Shown here one piece after another: positions 36,001 to 42,997 of a DNA stretch of 64,000 nucleotides; positions within the stretch are counted from its first letter, which is position 1, and the number at the start of each line of letters is the position of its first letter. The DNA comes from Vampirovibrio chlorellavorus. GTDB taxonomy: Bacteria; Cyanobacteriota; Vampirovibrionia; Vampirovibrionales; Vampirovibrionaceae. Location: contig QFWI01000008.1 of assembly GCA_003149345.1 (NCBI GenBank), positions 496,001 to 560,000 on the forward strand, read 5' to 3'. The notes below the pieces were generated by a model, which saw nothing but the letters and a program-made list of their open reading frames with translations, had not been told where the DNA came from and did no database searches. The translations under genes were made by a program, and so were the position numbers.

Positions 36001-36919
36001 GGAAGCCTTTATGCAGGCTCGCTTGCTCAAGGCTCAGATTTTATTGGCTCAGTGTGAACCCTCAGTGTTGTCTGAGCTGGAAGCCGCCCAGCAACTGGCC
36101 GCCTCCTCGGGACAAGAGGAGTTGGGGATTGCCCTGCGCCTGATCATGGCTCAGGTGCATTTGCGCAACGGCCATTTTGAAAGCTGTAACCGGGAAGCGG
36201 ACAGTTTGCTGAACGCCATTGAGCAAATGCCTGATTCCGATTGGTTTTTGGCCCAGTGGGGGCTGCTGGCGATTATGTATCACTGCGAGCAGGAGGATTG
36301 GACCAGTGCCTCCCAGTTGGTGCTAACGGTGATTTCCAAAGCGGAAGCGGCTCAGGACTATCTGACCTGGGTGCTTTCACAGGCCTATGCTGGGTATATT
36401 ACCGGGCGCATGGGTAAAATTCGGGAGGGGCGCCAGTTAATGGAACAGGCCATCGGGCTCAGCTCGGAATATCGATTTGCCTCCGTGGCCCTGCTGGGGT
36501 GGCGTTTCTTGGCTGAGTTCGAGTTGTCCCTGAATAATCTGGATGTGGCCTACGAAATTGCCTTGAAGGCGTTGGAAGTGGCCAGAAAGCCTGATATCCA
36601 GAACCAGTACGAGGCCATTCAGTTAAGTCTGCTGTGTGCCCAGGCGCTATTGGCAAAGGGACAAGCCAAGGAAGCTGGCAAGGTTCTGGAACCCTTGTGG
36701 CCTCAAGTGGTTCAAGCCCGCTGGCAGCCTTTGATAGCCGCTTGCGCCTTTGAGATTGGCCAGCTTTATAAATCCCTGGCGCAGGATATGCCTGCCGATT
36801 TGAGTCGCAAGTACCTGACCCGCAGTGTGGAGTTTTTCCTAAAGGCCAAAGGAATTTGGCTGGATTTGCGGCATCTCCCCCAGGTTAAAAAAGTGGATCA
36901 GGCCATTCCCCAGTTGTAA
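33089..36919 (+). CDS. 1276-aa zinc-ribbon / degenerate cyclase / ATPase / TPR signalling protein
   Basis: The domains in order are: two zinc ribbons (C4-C7, C18-C21, C29-C32, C43-C46); a domain resembling class III nucleotide cyclases (about 92-255; IHAAGGQINASKNRVLFASF and FQLRIGLDLE) in which the metal-binding Asp residues are not conserved; a Pro/Ala-rich linker (255-370); a STAND/AAA_16-type ATPase with Walker A ADDGLGKSS (about 408-416) and Walker B LILVFEDLNYAD (about 532-543); then helical TPR-like repeats to the end (about 850-1270). Cyclase-ATPase-TPR proteins are large signalling scaffolds, often for stress or development. Here the cyclase is probably inactive. The ATG has GAGAGGG upstream. 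A MITE-like element begins right after the stop codon. Confidence 0.8.
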   Translation: MQPCGKCGNYNSEDSIFCGHCANRLNNNCPDCGFKNLMHQKFCGSCGKQLLADTALGAVQPSGVVSGPAVAEAPVTEAQSLSGGKHPAAGATVLEAYALVSLEVANWQQALAESSNPQGLQAYQSEVMAAIADQIHAAGGQINASKNRVLFASFRRESSPEASLKKAVELSKHLLTQSYRSVAGAFQLRIGLDLELAHARNPLTSTLERSIGEPGTLTVSQRVYERLQTIYPFFPVGPVAVGHRSLTFYRLEIPSAAPSLPEGQPVMEGAHPVGADIPMAAPLASAIQSSTQSVAPEAPVPYSAHPTAPAVPLSEGLPALSTPAPVSLTSAATPVEQPLRHEQAQKDDQAPTHAFPEYNPPVLTVLKSPRSENTTYNQVVEALSADFSSFLSQNPAGLKGKILSLSADDGLGKSSIIHMARAQSDPENQRGIWMGGGNYRCFHPPGLPLLYWLELLQNLLSLVFEGHPSQDVRQALDKFLDYVYEGSPPSDVVAFLQDFLLVRPPQPLGVETRNFMGRIETFFLNFFRIITSKRPLILVFEDLNYADQPSLDLLVKLLEAGLLQLPVYLVLTHPRDYYAQGRLAECFQKSAYHEWVVGRMDSSAMERFLDDGPLGGQLSQWPSQWTSLLTRQAKGLPLYLEEALRLMHLKEALIVDPDTGKFLVNADFNPADLILSDQLAEVVAERLSHLGEQSMYLLQLASILGEKFAVNLLFTLAQMDEDAFNEALTLLFNHGFLIPDATNSGRFRHGILWSVVYEGIEDELREQMHQLISEALEGDFNRGLTVPPALLAHHSQQGRLLNRAITYWNLTGIYCGQVGSLAGLNMALFHALALMSRTEETRTQNGELALRMLESAGVLNMEEDADFAVRMLTWVCEAREKEGDPVKQLEPLGFLASAYENVGNYTQALGTLEKSLSLIDAAAYPLEAASLQMTRMEYLYTLGRLHQARDIMENILEPMAQTQGHGYPDFMEAFMQARLLKAQILLAQCEPSVLSELEAAQQLAASSGQEELGIALRLIMAQVHLRNGHFESCNREADSLLNAIEQMPDSDWFLAQWGLLAIMYHCEQEDWTSASQLVLTVISKAEAAQDYLTWVLSQAYAGYITGRMGKIREGRQLMEQAIGLSSEYRFASVALLGWRFLAEFELSLNNLDVAYEIALKALEVARKPDIQNQYEAIQLSLLCAQALLAKGQAKEAGKVLEPLWPQVVQARWQPLIAACAFEIGQLYKSLAQDMPADLSRKYLTRSVEFFLKAKGIWLDLRHLPQVKKVDQAIPQL

Positions 36920-37060
36920 GAGACTATCCGAAAAGTTTTCAGATCGGCGTGGCTACAAGGCAGGAGCAGCGCAAGCAAGGCGCTTATACTGATAAGTAAC
37001 GAAGCTGAGCAGCGGACGAACGCAGTAGACGCCCGGAATGGAGACTTTTCGGATAGTCTC
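36920..37060. mobile_element. MITE-like palindromic element flanked by TAA
   Basis: A 141-base element bounded by 17-bp perfect terminal inverted repeats (36920-36936 and 37044-37060; ends GAGACTATCCG and CGGATAGTCTC). It is flanked on both sides by TAA (36917-36919 and 37061-37063), consistent with a 3-bp target duplication; the left TAA is the stop codon of the preceding gene. The centre has a small palindrome CTTATACTGATAAG. It has no coding capacity, so it would depend on a transposase elsewhere. Confidence 0.7.
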
Positions 37061-37237
37061 TAAGGTCCGTGGCAAAGGCGGTTGTGTTTGGGCCCAGCGC
37101 CTTTGTGATACCTTATGAAAGAAAGGGCTGTCGCTGGAATAGTAATCTCAGGATAGTAATCTTTCCTTTCGTTTTCCCTCCCCTCTCTTCGCCGCTAACT
37201 ATTGACCCGCTACCGATTGGATTCATTCGATAAAGTC

Positions 37238-37648
37238 ATGTCCCATCCCTCTAAACCGTTTGCACAACTGGTCGATCGGAACGATGAGCATTTGCGCTTG
37301 CTGGGCCTCTATCACGGTTTAATTACCGCTGGCTTCCTGCTGCTGGTTTTATTGATGTATGCCCTGCCTTTGCTCATTGGGCCTCGGTACTATCAGGTCG
37401 TGGTTCTCTTCAAGCCGCTGACGCCTCAGCTTTTGCTGGCTGGCTTGCTGCTGAGTTTAATTCAGGTCACCGTGATGGGGCTGAACGCCTGGTGTCTGTT
37501 CCGCCGTAAAAATCGCTTGAGTTGCATGGTGCTGAGTTGCGCGGAATGCTTATGTCTGCCGCCGTTGGGTTTTATACTGGGCCTGTCTGCCGTGCTGGTG
37601 CTTCGGCGAGAGGCGGTGGCCGTCCTGTTTCAGAAGCAATCGCCTTGA
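37238..37648 (+). CDS. small polytopic membrane protein, function unknown
   Basis: A 136-residue protein with about three or four hydrophobic helices (LITAGFLLLVLLMYALPLLIG, then a segment around LLLAGLLLSLIQVTVMGL, then CLCLPPLGFILGLSAVLVL). A hydrophilic N-terminus and Arg-rich loops suggest the N-terminus is inside. The start is uncertain: ATG 37238 has no good ribosome site and a TTG at 37202 extends the frame. I do not recognise the family. It lies just after the MITE-like element and before a strong promoter. Confidence 0.6.
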   Translation: MSHPSKPFAQLVDRNDEHLRLLGLYHGLITAGFLLLVLLMYALPLLIGPRYYQVVVLFKPLTPQLLLAGLLLSLIQVTVMGLNAWCLFRRKNRLSCMVLSCAECLCLPPLGFILGLSAVLVLRREAVAVLFQKQSP

Positions 37649-37682
37649 GCGTGCGTTTATTGAATATAACGTCTAAATAATG

Positions 37683-37709
37683 TTGACATTCTATCGGTTG
37701 TGCTATAAT
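37683..37709 (+). promoter_or_regulatory. strong sigma70-type promoter
   Basis: A consensus -35 TTGACA (37683-37688) and a consensus -10 TATAAT (37704-37709) preceded by TG at -15 (extended -10). The spacer is 15 bases, short but offset by the extended -10. It drives the 37836 gene, with a leader of about 120 bases. Confidence 0.8.
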
Positions 37710-37835
37710 TCGTACTTCTATTTATAAGTCTTTAATTCACGATTCAGTCTTCTAGTGGGTTCTCGTTTGTTTTGGGTTTCTTTCAACAACGTTTGGGGGC
37801 TCTTGAATTTTTTGTGAGGGAGGGTTTCAGTTCCT

Positions 37836-38843
37836 ATGACCGTATTGATGCATTTTAGCGCGCCTTTTAAGCAGTCCACAGAGCAGCGTTCTAGGCAGTC
37901 CAAGCCCAAAGATACATTGCCGGGCACTATGAATAACGGGTTTGCCAGGCCATTGCGATTGCGGAACGAAAATCCATTGCAGGTGGCTCGAACCCTCTCC
38001 CAAAGGCAAGAATCTCGCTCCGGGGGCCTGGAGATTACCAATCAGGCGGGCTGGAACCAATCAGGCAAGAAAGGGGAGGCGCGTTCTTCCCAAAAAACAA
38101 ACGCCGCTTCCGGCTTCACGCTGAATGGGCCTGCCTGCCGCACGGACGCCTCCATTGACGAGGAGCCGCACCCGTATTGCCGATTAAACCATGAAGAGGC
38201 CTTGCGGTTGGCCAAAAGCGCCATTGACGGCAAACACTTTCCTGAGCGCGCCGAGCTGATGGGCAAGGTGAAAACCCCCTGGGATATCTTGACGGCGGAT
38301 CGGGCCATTGTCCAGGCGCTGGATGCGGCCAACCAGGGCAGCAGCCCTGAGCAGGTGAAGCAAAACCATATGCGCGCTTTATTTTTAAGGGATAACGTGG
38401 GGCAGTGCGTGATCAATCAGGCGATGAAAACCTGGCATGGCAAGCGGGTCATGGCCGCTTACGTGCTGAAAGTTTTGCCTTCGGAAATGGTTCCACGCAT
38501 TCCAGCGGTTCGGGATTTATCCAGGGACGGGCAACTGAATCGTGAAACCGCTCGCAAGCTGGCGGACAGCGTCATTGCCGGCAAATCACTGAAGAATCAG
38601 CATAAACTGGTGGAACAGGTGATTGGGTTTAAGGATTTGGTGGTGTTGGAGGAAGAGGCCATCCAATCCCTGTCCAAGGCAGTAGCCAAGGCGCCCCATC
38701 CCAAAGCGCGGGCCCAGCATGCCATGAACTTTTTATTCCTGTTGCACGAGGTGGGCACCCAGACGGCCAATCGCATTATGACCGAGCGCTCTGATCGGGT
38801 GGCTTACATGAAGCACATGGTTAAAAGCCTGTTTGTGTTGTAG
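37836..38843 (+). CDS. orphan protein with two tandem ~100-residue repeats
   Basis: A 335-residue protein of unknown function. Residues 1-115 are basic and low-complexity (ARPLRLRNEN near 37-46). Residues 117-216 and 234-333 are homologous to each other: LNHEEALRLAKSAIDGK aligns with LNRETARKLADSVIAGK, and ALFLRDNVGQCVINQAMKTW with FLFLLHEVGTQTANRIMTER. Each repeat is all-helical. No signal peptide. It has an unusually good promoter, so it should be well expressed. AGGGAGGGTTTCAG stands before the ATG. No operon partner is evident, since the next gene converges. Confidence 0.7.
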   Translation: MTVLMHFSAPFKQSTEQRSRQSKPKDTLPGTMNNGFARPLRLRNENPLQVARTLSQRQESRSGGLEITNQAGWNQSGKKGEARSSQKTNAASGFTLNGPACRTDASIDEEPHPYCRLNHEEALRLAKSAIDGKHFPERAELMGKVKTPWDILTADRAIVQALDAANQGSSPEQVKQNHMRALFLRDNVGQCVINQAMKTWHGKRVMAAYVLKVLPSEMVPRIPAVRDLSRDGQLNRETARKLADSVIAGKSLKNQHKLVEQVIGFKDLVVLEEEAIQSLSKAVAKAPHPKARAQHAMNFLFLLHEVGTQTANRIMTERSDRVAYMKHMVKSLFVL

Positions 38844-38864
38844 CGTCGATTCAGCCCAACCGGC

Positions 38865-39959
38865 TTAAATGGAACCGGCGTGATCGGGGGCAGGCTGGCT
38901 GGTGGGGCCAACGGCCAGCGTCACCACCACCGGCAAATGATCGGAACCCACAAAAGGGCCGGTATGCCGTTCGATCACAATCAGGCGGTTGCTCACCAGA
39001 ACGTGATCGATGGGGATCTGCAACATCTGGGTCAGCCAGTTGGATTCCGCGCGAATGCCAATCAGGGGAAGCAACATGGGCCAGCTGGGCTGAATCCCCA
39101 GGCCCAGTTGGCTGTCTCGCAGGCCGGTTTTCTCAATTAAGGTCTTAAACTCCACAGACCACGGGGTGGTATTAAGGTCGCCCATCACCACCAGGTGTTT
39201 GCCCAATCTTGGGCGCTCTTTGGCCCAGGTATTAAAACTCTCCTGTAGCCAGGTTAGGTGGGAAGGGCGTATGGGTGAGGCTGGATGAGCCACCAGAATG
39301 GTCACGGGGTGTCCGTTCAGCCAGATTTTGGCAATGATATTGGCCTGATTGGCCACGGTTTGCCGCCCGGCGTAAACCAGACGGGCATTCACCAATGGCC
39401 GCTTGCTGTATAGGGCCATATTCCCCCTGCCCGACAGGCGGTAGGAGTATCGTTTTAGCACCGATGAGCGCTCCAGTTCATGCCGCCAGCGTTCAGTGTA
39501 CTCCACAAAATCAACCATATCGGGATTCTCGGCCCGCACAGCCTCTAAAACCGCCTGGGTGTTGAAGTTTACATTTCCAAACACGTTGATGTGCATCAGC
39601 TTGAGGGGGCGACCTGAAATCTGGGCTAAATCCGGCTTGGGGTGGGGCAGGTAGTAGGGTAACACCGCTGACAGGTTGATGCCTAAAAAGACACCCAAAA
39701 CAATCAGACTGACCCATTGATCGATTTTACGAGGGCCATCCGGCTTGCTTTTTTGCCAATAACTGACACTGGCGAAGAGAAAAGCCAGTAATTGCACACA
39801 GAGATACTGCACCCGGAAGTGGGTGGTCAGGCTCCACACCCAGCCCTTATCTCCCATCAGGGCCATTGCGGTGAGAATGCAAGAGAGCAAAACAAGCCCG
39901 TTCATCACAAAGCCCAGCAACCCCTTGGCCAGATTCAACGGCCAAAAAATACTAAACAC
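38865..39959 (-). CDS. membrane-anchored endonuclease/exonuclease/phosphatase-family protein
   Basis: A 364-residue protein with three N-terminal membrane helices (about residues 1-110) and a C-terminal EEP-superfamily domain. The domain has the metal and catalytic motifs LMHINVFGN (start of the fold), VDFVEYTERW, NMALYSKRPL, VAHPASPIR, VVMGDLNTTPWS and the terminal GSDHLPVVV. DNase I-like and phosphatase-type members exist; a periplasmic or outer face location fits a phosphodiesterase of lipids or nucleotides. Start GTG 39959 is preceded by GGAGAGGG; a TTG at 39983 would overlap that. It converges with the tandem-repeat gene. Confidence 0.8.
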   Translation of the reverse strand: MFSIFWPLNLAKGLLGFVMNGLVLLSCILTAMALMGDKGWVWSLTTHFRVQYLCVQLLAFLFASVSYWQKSKPDGPRKIDQWVSLIVLGVFLGINLSAVLPYYLPHPKPDLAQISGRPLKLMHINVFGNVNFNTQAVLEAVRAENPDMVDFVEYTERWRHELERSSVLKRYSYRLSGRGNMALYSKRPLVNARLVYAGRQTVANQANIIAKIWLNGHPVTILVAHPASPIRPSHLTWLQESFNTWAKERPRLGKHLVVMGDLNTTPWSVEFKTLIEKTGLRDSQLGLGIQPSWPMLLPLIGIRAESNWLTQMLQIPIDHVLVSNRLIVIERHTGPFVGSDHLPVVVTLAVGPTSQPAPDHAGSI

Positions 39960-40189
39960 GGTCTCTGTGCCCTCTCCGTTCAATTTGACTTTGGGTGAAT
40001 GCCTGCTACAGCCTACTTGCCGCCGGATTTTTTATCATAGCTGACCCATTTATTATATCGGATTCCGCCTGGCAGGGGACTACCGGACGGTGTGGCTATC
40101 GTAAGCCTTGGTAACGGATTTTGGCCCGGCCATTTTCAATTGGGCAGGGTTCGGGCTATGATGATGTTTGATCTTTTTTGTGAGATTGA

Positions 40190-40265
40190 GGCCCTATAGC
40201 TCAACGGTTAGAGCAGCGAACTCATAATTCGTTGGTTGCAGGTTCGAATCCTGCTGGGGCCACCA
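40190..40265 (+). tRNA. ileX: tRNA-Ile(CAT), lysidine type
   Basis: A complete cloverleaf with anticodon CAT at 40223-40225, T-loop GGTTCGAATCC, and encoded CCA end. The acceptor stem GGCCCTA/TGGGGCC and the body resemble bacterial tRNA-Ile2, whose anticodon C is converted to lysidine so that it reads AUA, rather than elongator or initiator Met. The Ile assignment rests on that resemblance and is not proved. Confidence 0.85.
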
Positions 40266-40538
40266 CATTGCACGCCGACATCTTGGTTTTTGGGGTGGGC
40301 AACGCACGGGAGCCTCTGATAGGGGCTCTGAGGATGGGCGCCTCCGAAGATGGAGCCTTGGTGAGGGCTTTTTCAACGTGGGCGCTTTTGTAGTGATTTG
40401 AGCGCTTTTAAGCGCCCTTCGCTAACAAGAGCCTGGCTTCATCTATTTGGCCTATTCTGATGGAATGGTTCTGGTTATTATCCAAAGATGGCCGCCCATT
40501 ACGGTAAAATAGACTGACAAGATGGAGTGGTGAGCGGC

Positions 40539-41663
40539 ATGGTGGTCAAAACAAGTATTCCCCTGGTGAATTTGCAGCGTCAGGCACAGAGCTACCGGGA
40601 CGCCTTTCAGGCCAGCTTTGCTGACCTGCTGGGCAAGGCCGACTTTATTGGGGGGGCTGCCGTGGGGCAGTTTGAGCAGGCCTTTGCCCGCTACTGCGGG
40701 GCGCAGCATTGCGTGGGGGTGGGCAACGGCACGGATGCCCTGTACCTCATCTTCAAGGCGCTGGGCCTACAGCCGGGCGATGAGGTAATTACCTCCACCA
40801 TGAGTTTTATTGCCACCGCCGAGATTTTTGCCCCCTTGGGCGTCAAGGTGGTGTTTGCCGATATCGATCCCTGCACCTACACCCTGGATGCGGCTCAAGT
40901 GGCCCGGTTCATCACGGACAAAACCAAAGCCCTGCTGCCAGTGCATTTGTACGGGCAGCCTGCGGACTTAACCGCCCTTCAGCAGTTGGCCGATCAGCAT
41001 GGGTTGTATTTAATTGAAGACGCCGCTCAGGCTCACGGGGCGAAATTCGCAGGGCAACGCATCGGTTCCTGGGGAACAGCGGCGGCGTTCAGTTTTTATC
41101 CCGGTAAAAATTTGGGAGCCTTTGGGGATGGGGGCGGCATTACCACCAATGATGCCGAATTGGCCCACAAAATTCGCATGCTGGCTAATCATGGCCGCTT
41201 GACCAAATATGAACACGCCGTGGAAGGCATCAACAGTCGGCTGGATACCCTTCAGGCCGCCATTCTGCTGACCAAGCTGGGGCATCTGGACGCCTGGAAT
41301 GCCCGCCGCATCGAAATTGCCGCGTTCTACCACACGGCCCTCAGTAATATCTCCGACTTGAAATTGCCCCAGTTGGGGGCGAATCGCAGCCATGTGTATC
41401 ATTTATACGTGGTGCAAACCGCCCAACGCGATGCCTTACTGCAATTTTTAAACGCCCAGGGCATTCAGGCGGCCATTCATTACCCCATTCCACTGCACTT
41501 GCAGCCTGCCTTTGCCCATCTGGGGTATCAGGCCGGGGCGTTTCCTCATGCGGAAACGCTCAGCCAGCAGTGTTTGTCCCTGCCCATTTGCCCGGAGTTA
41601 ACCATGGCCGAGGCTGAGGACGTGGTGAAAGCCGTGAAAGCGTTTTTTGACAATCATCCCTGA
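40539..41663 (+). CDS. DegT/DnrJ/EryC1/StrS-family PLP aminotransferase
   Basis: A 374-residue enzyme that transaminates keto-sugars in nucleotide-sugar pathways for surface glycans. N-terminal family start IPLVNLQRQ, GNGTDALYLIFKALG, the STMSFIATAEIFAPLG strand, IEDAAQAHGA (PLP phosphate/ring binding) and the lysine motif SFYPGKNLGAFGDGG with the Schiff-base Lys are intact. The C-terminal half has NSRLDTLQAAIL and HLYVVQT. Start ATG 40539 has GGAG about 11 bases upstream; a GTG at 40527 is an alternative. No sugar-pathway neighbour is present, so the substrate is unknown. Confidence 0.92.
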   Translation: MVVKTSIPLVNLQRQAQSYRDAFQASFADLLGKADFIGGAAVGQFEQAFARYCGAQHCVGVGNGTDALYLIFKALGLQPGDEVITSTMSFIATAEIFAPLGVKVVFADIDPCTYTLDAAQVARFITDKTKALLPVHLYGQPADLTALQQLADQHGLYLIEDAAQAHGAKFAGQRIGSWGTAAAFSFYPGKNLGAFGDGGGITTNDAELAHKIRMLANHGRLTKYEHAVEGINSRLDTLQAAILLTKLGHLDAWNARRIEIAAFYHTALSNISDLKLPQLGANRSHVYHLYVVQTAQRDALLQFLNAQGIQAAIHYPIPLHLQPAFAHLGYQAGAFPHAETLSQQCLSLPICPELTMAEAEDVVKAVKAFFDNHP

Positions 41664-41729
41664 TGCTCTCTTATCCTGATGGTTTCTGGCCCTGAGCATT
41701 TTGGGGCTGTTCTTGAGCGGGCTCCTTTA

Positions 41730-41757
41730 TTCAAGGGGCCAGGCTTGCTAGTATAAA
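41730..41757 (+). promoter_or_regulatory. possible promoter of ald
   Basis: TTCAAG (41730-41735), 16 bases, TATAAA (41752-41757), about 50 bases before the ald start. Confidence 0.4.
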
Positions 41758-41805
41758 GTTCCCAGCATAGGCATTCGTTCCAGTGAGAGACCAAGAGGGC
41801 AAAAC

Positions 41806-42927
41806 ATGCGCATTGGCGTTCCCAAAGAGATTAAACCCAACGAGCATCGGGTGGCCATGACCCCCGCCGGGGTGGAAGCCCTGATCAAAAAAGGGCACAC
41901 GGTGCTTCTGGAAAGTAACGCCGGTTTGGGTAGCGGCTTTAACGATGCTCATTATGAGCAGGTGGGCGCCCAAATTGTGAGCAGTCCCGCTGAGGTGTTT
42001 GCCAACGCCGAGATGATCGTGAAAGTAAAAGAGCCGTTGCCCCCGGAGTATGAGTTGCTGCGGGAAGACCAGTTACTTTTTACCTTTTTGCATCTGGCCG
42101 CTGAACCGGCCCTGACCCAGGCCCTCATTCGCAACCGGGTCAAGGCCATTGCCTACGAGACCATCCAGTTGCCGGATCGTTCCCTGCCCCTGCTAACCCC
42201 CATGAGCGAGGTGGCGGGCAAGATGTCCGTACAAATTGGGGCCATGCTGCTGGAAAAACACTACGGCGGCAAAGGGATGCTGTTGGGTGGCGTGCCGGGC
42301 ACCCATCCGGCCCGGGTCATGATTCTGGGCGGGGGTACCGTGGGCACCAGCGCCGCTAAAATCGCCCTGGGCTTTGGGGCCGATGTGACCTTGCTGGACG
42401 TGAATCTGGATCGCTTGCGGCATCTGGATGATATTTTTCATGGGCGTCTGAAAACCCTGATGTCCAATAGTTTTAATATTCGGGAAGAGGCTAGGCAGGC
42501 GGATTTACTGATTGGGGCGGTACTGATTCCCGGGGCCAAGGCCCCCAAACTGGTAACCGAAGCCATGGTAAAGGAAATGCAGCCGGGCTCAGTCATTGTG
42601 GATGTGGCCATCGATCAGGGCGGTTCCATTGAGACCATCGACCGGGTGACCACCCACGCCGATCCGGCCTACGTGAAACACGGGGTCATTCACTACTCAG
42701 TGGCCAATATGCCGGGGGCGGTGGCCCGAACCTCCACCTTTGCCCTGACCAATGCCACTTTGCCCTACGTGCTGGCCCTGGCCAGTCAGGGGTTTGAAAC
42801 GGCTGTTCGCAAGGACGCCGCCTTGGCCAAAGGGGTCAATGCCCTGAATGGGCACATTACTTATGCCTCCGTGGCGGAAGCCCATGGCTTGCCCTTTACA
42901 CCACTAGAGGCATTGTTACCGGCTTAA
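41806..42927 (+). CDS. ald: alanine dehydrogenase
   Basis: A 373-residue NAD-dependent enzyme that interconverts alanine with pyruvate and ammonia. It starts with the typical [20 protein letters not shown] block (Arg and Lys substrate-binding residues), has [31 protein letters not shown], the NAD-binding [15 protein letters not shown] and the [15 protein letters not shown] motif. The length is normal. GAGGG lies seven bases before the ATG. It is a single gene, useful for amino-acid catabolism. Confidence 0.95.
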   Translation: MRIGVPKEIKPNEHRVAMTPAGVEALIKKGHTVLLESNAGLGSGFNDAHYEQVGAQIVSSPAEVFANAEMIVKVKEPLPPEYELLREDQLLFTFLHLAAEPALTQALIRNRVKAIAYETIQLPDRSLPLLTPMSEVAGKMSVQIGAMLLEKHYGGKGMLLGGVPGTHPARVMILGGGTVGTSAAKIALGFGADVTLLDVNLDRLRHLDDIFHGRLKTLMSNSFNIREEARQADLLIGAVLIPGAKAPKLVTEAMVKEMQPGSVIVDVAIDQGGSIETIDRVTTHADPAYVKHGVIHYSVANMPGAVARTSTFALTNATLPYVLALASQGFETAVRKDAALAKGVNALNGHITYASVAEAHGLPFTPLEALLPA

Positions 42928-42997
42928 TAATCGGTTTAATAGACGCCTGAGAGAGACAAAGATGGTATCCAAAACGCCTGCCAAACCATTCAGGCAA

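Noticed and set aside
36920..37060. Considered as a full insertion sequence
   Set aside because: Only 141 bases with no transposase frame; non-autonomous at most.
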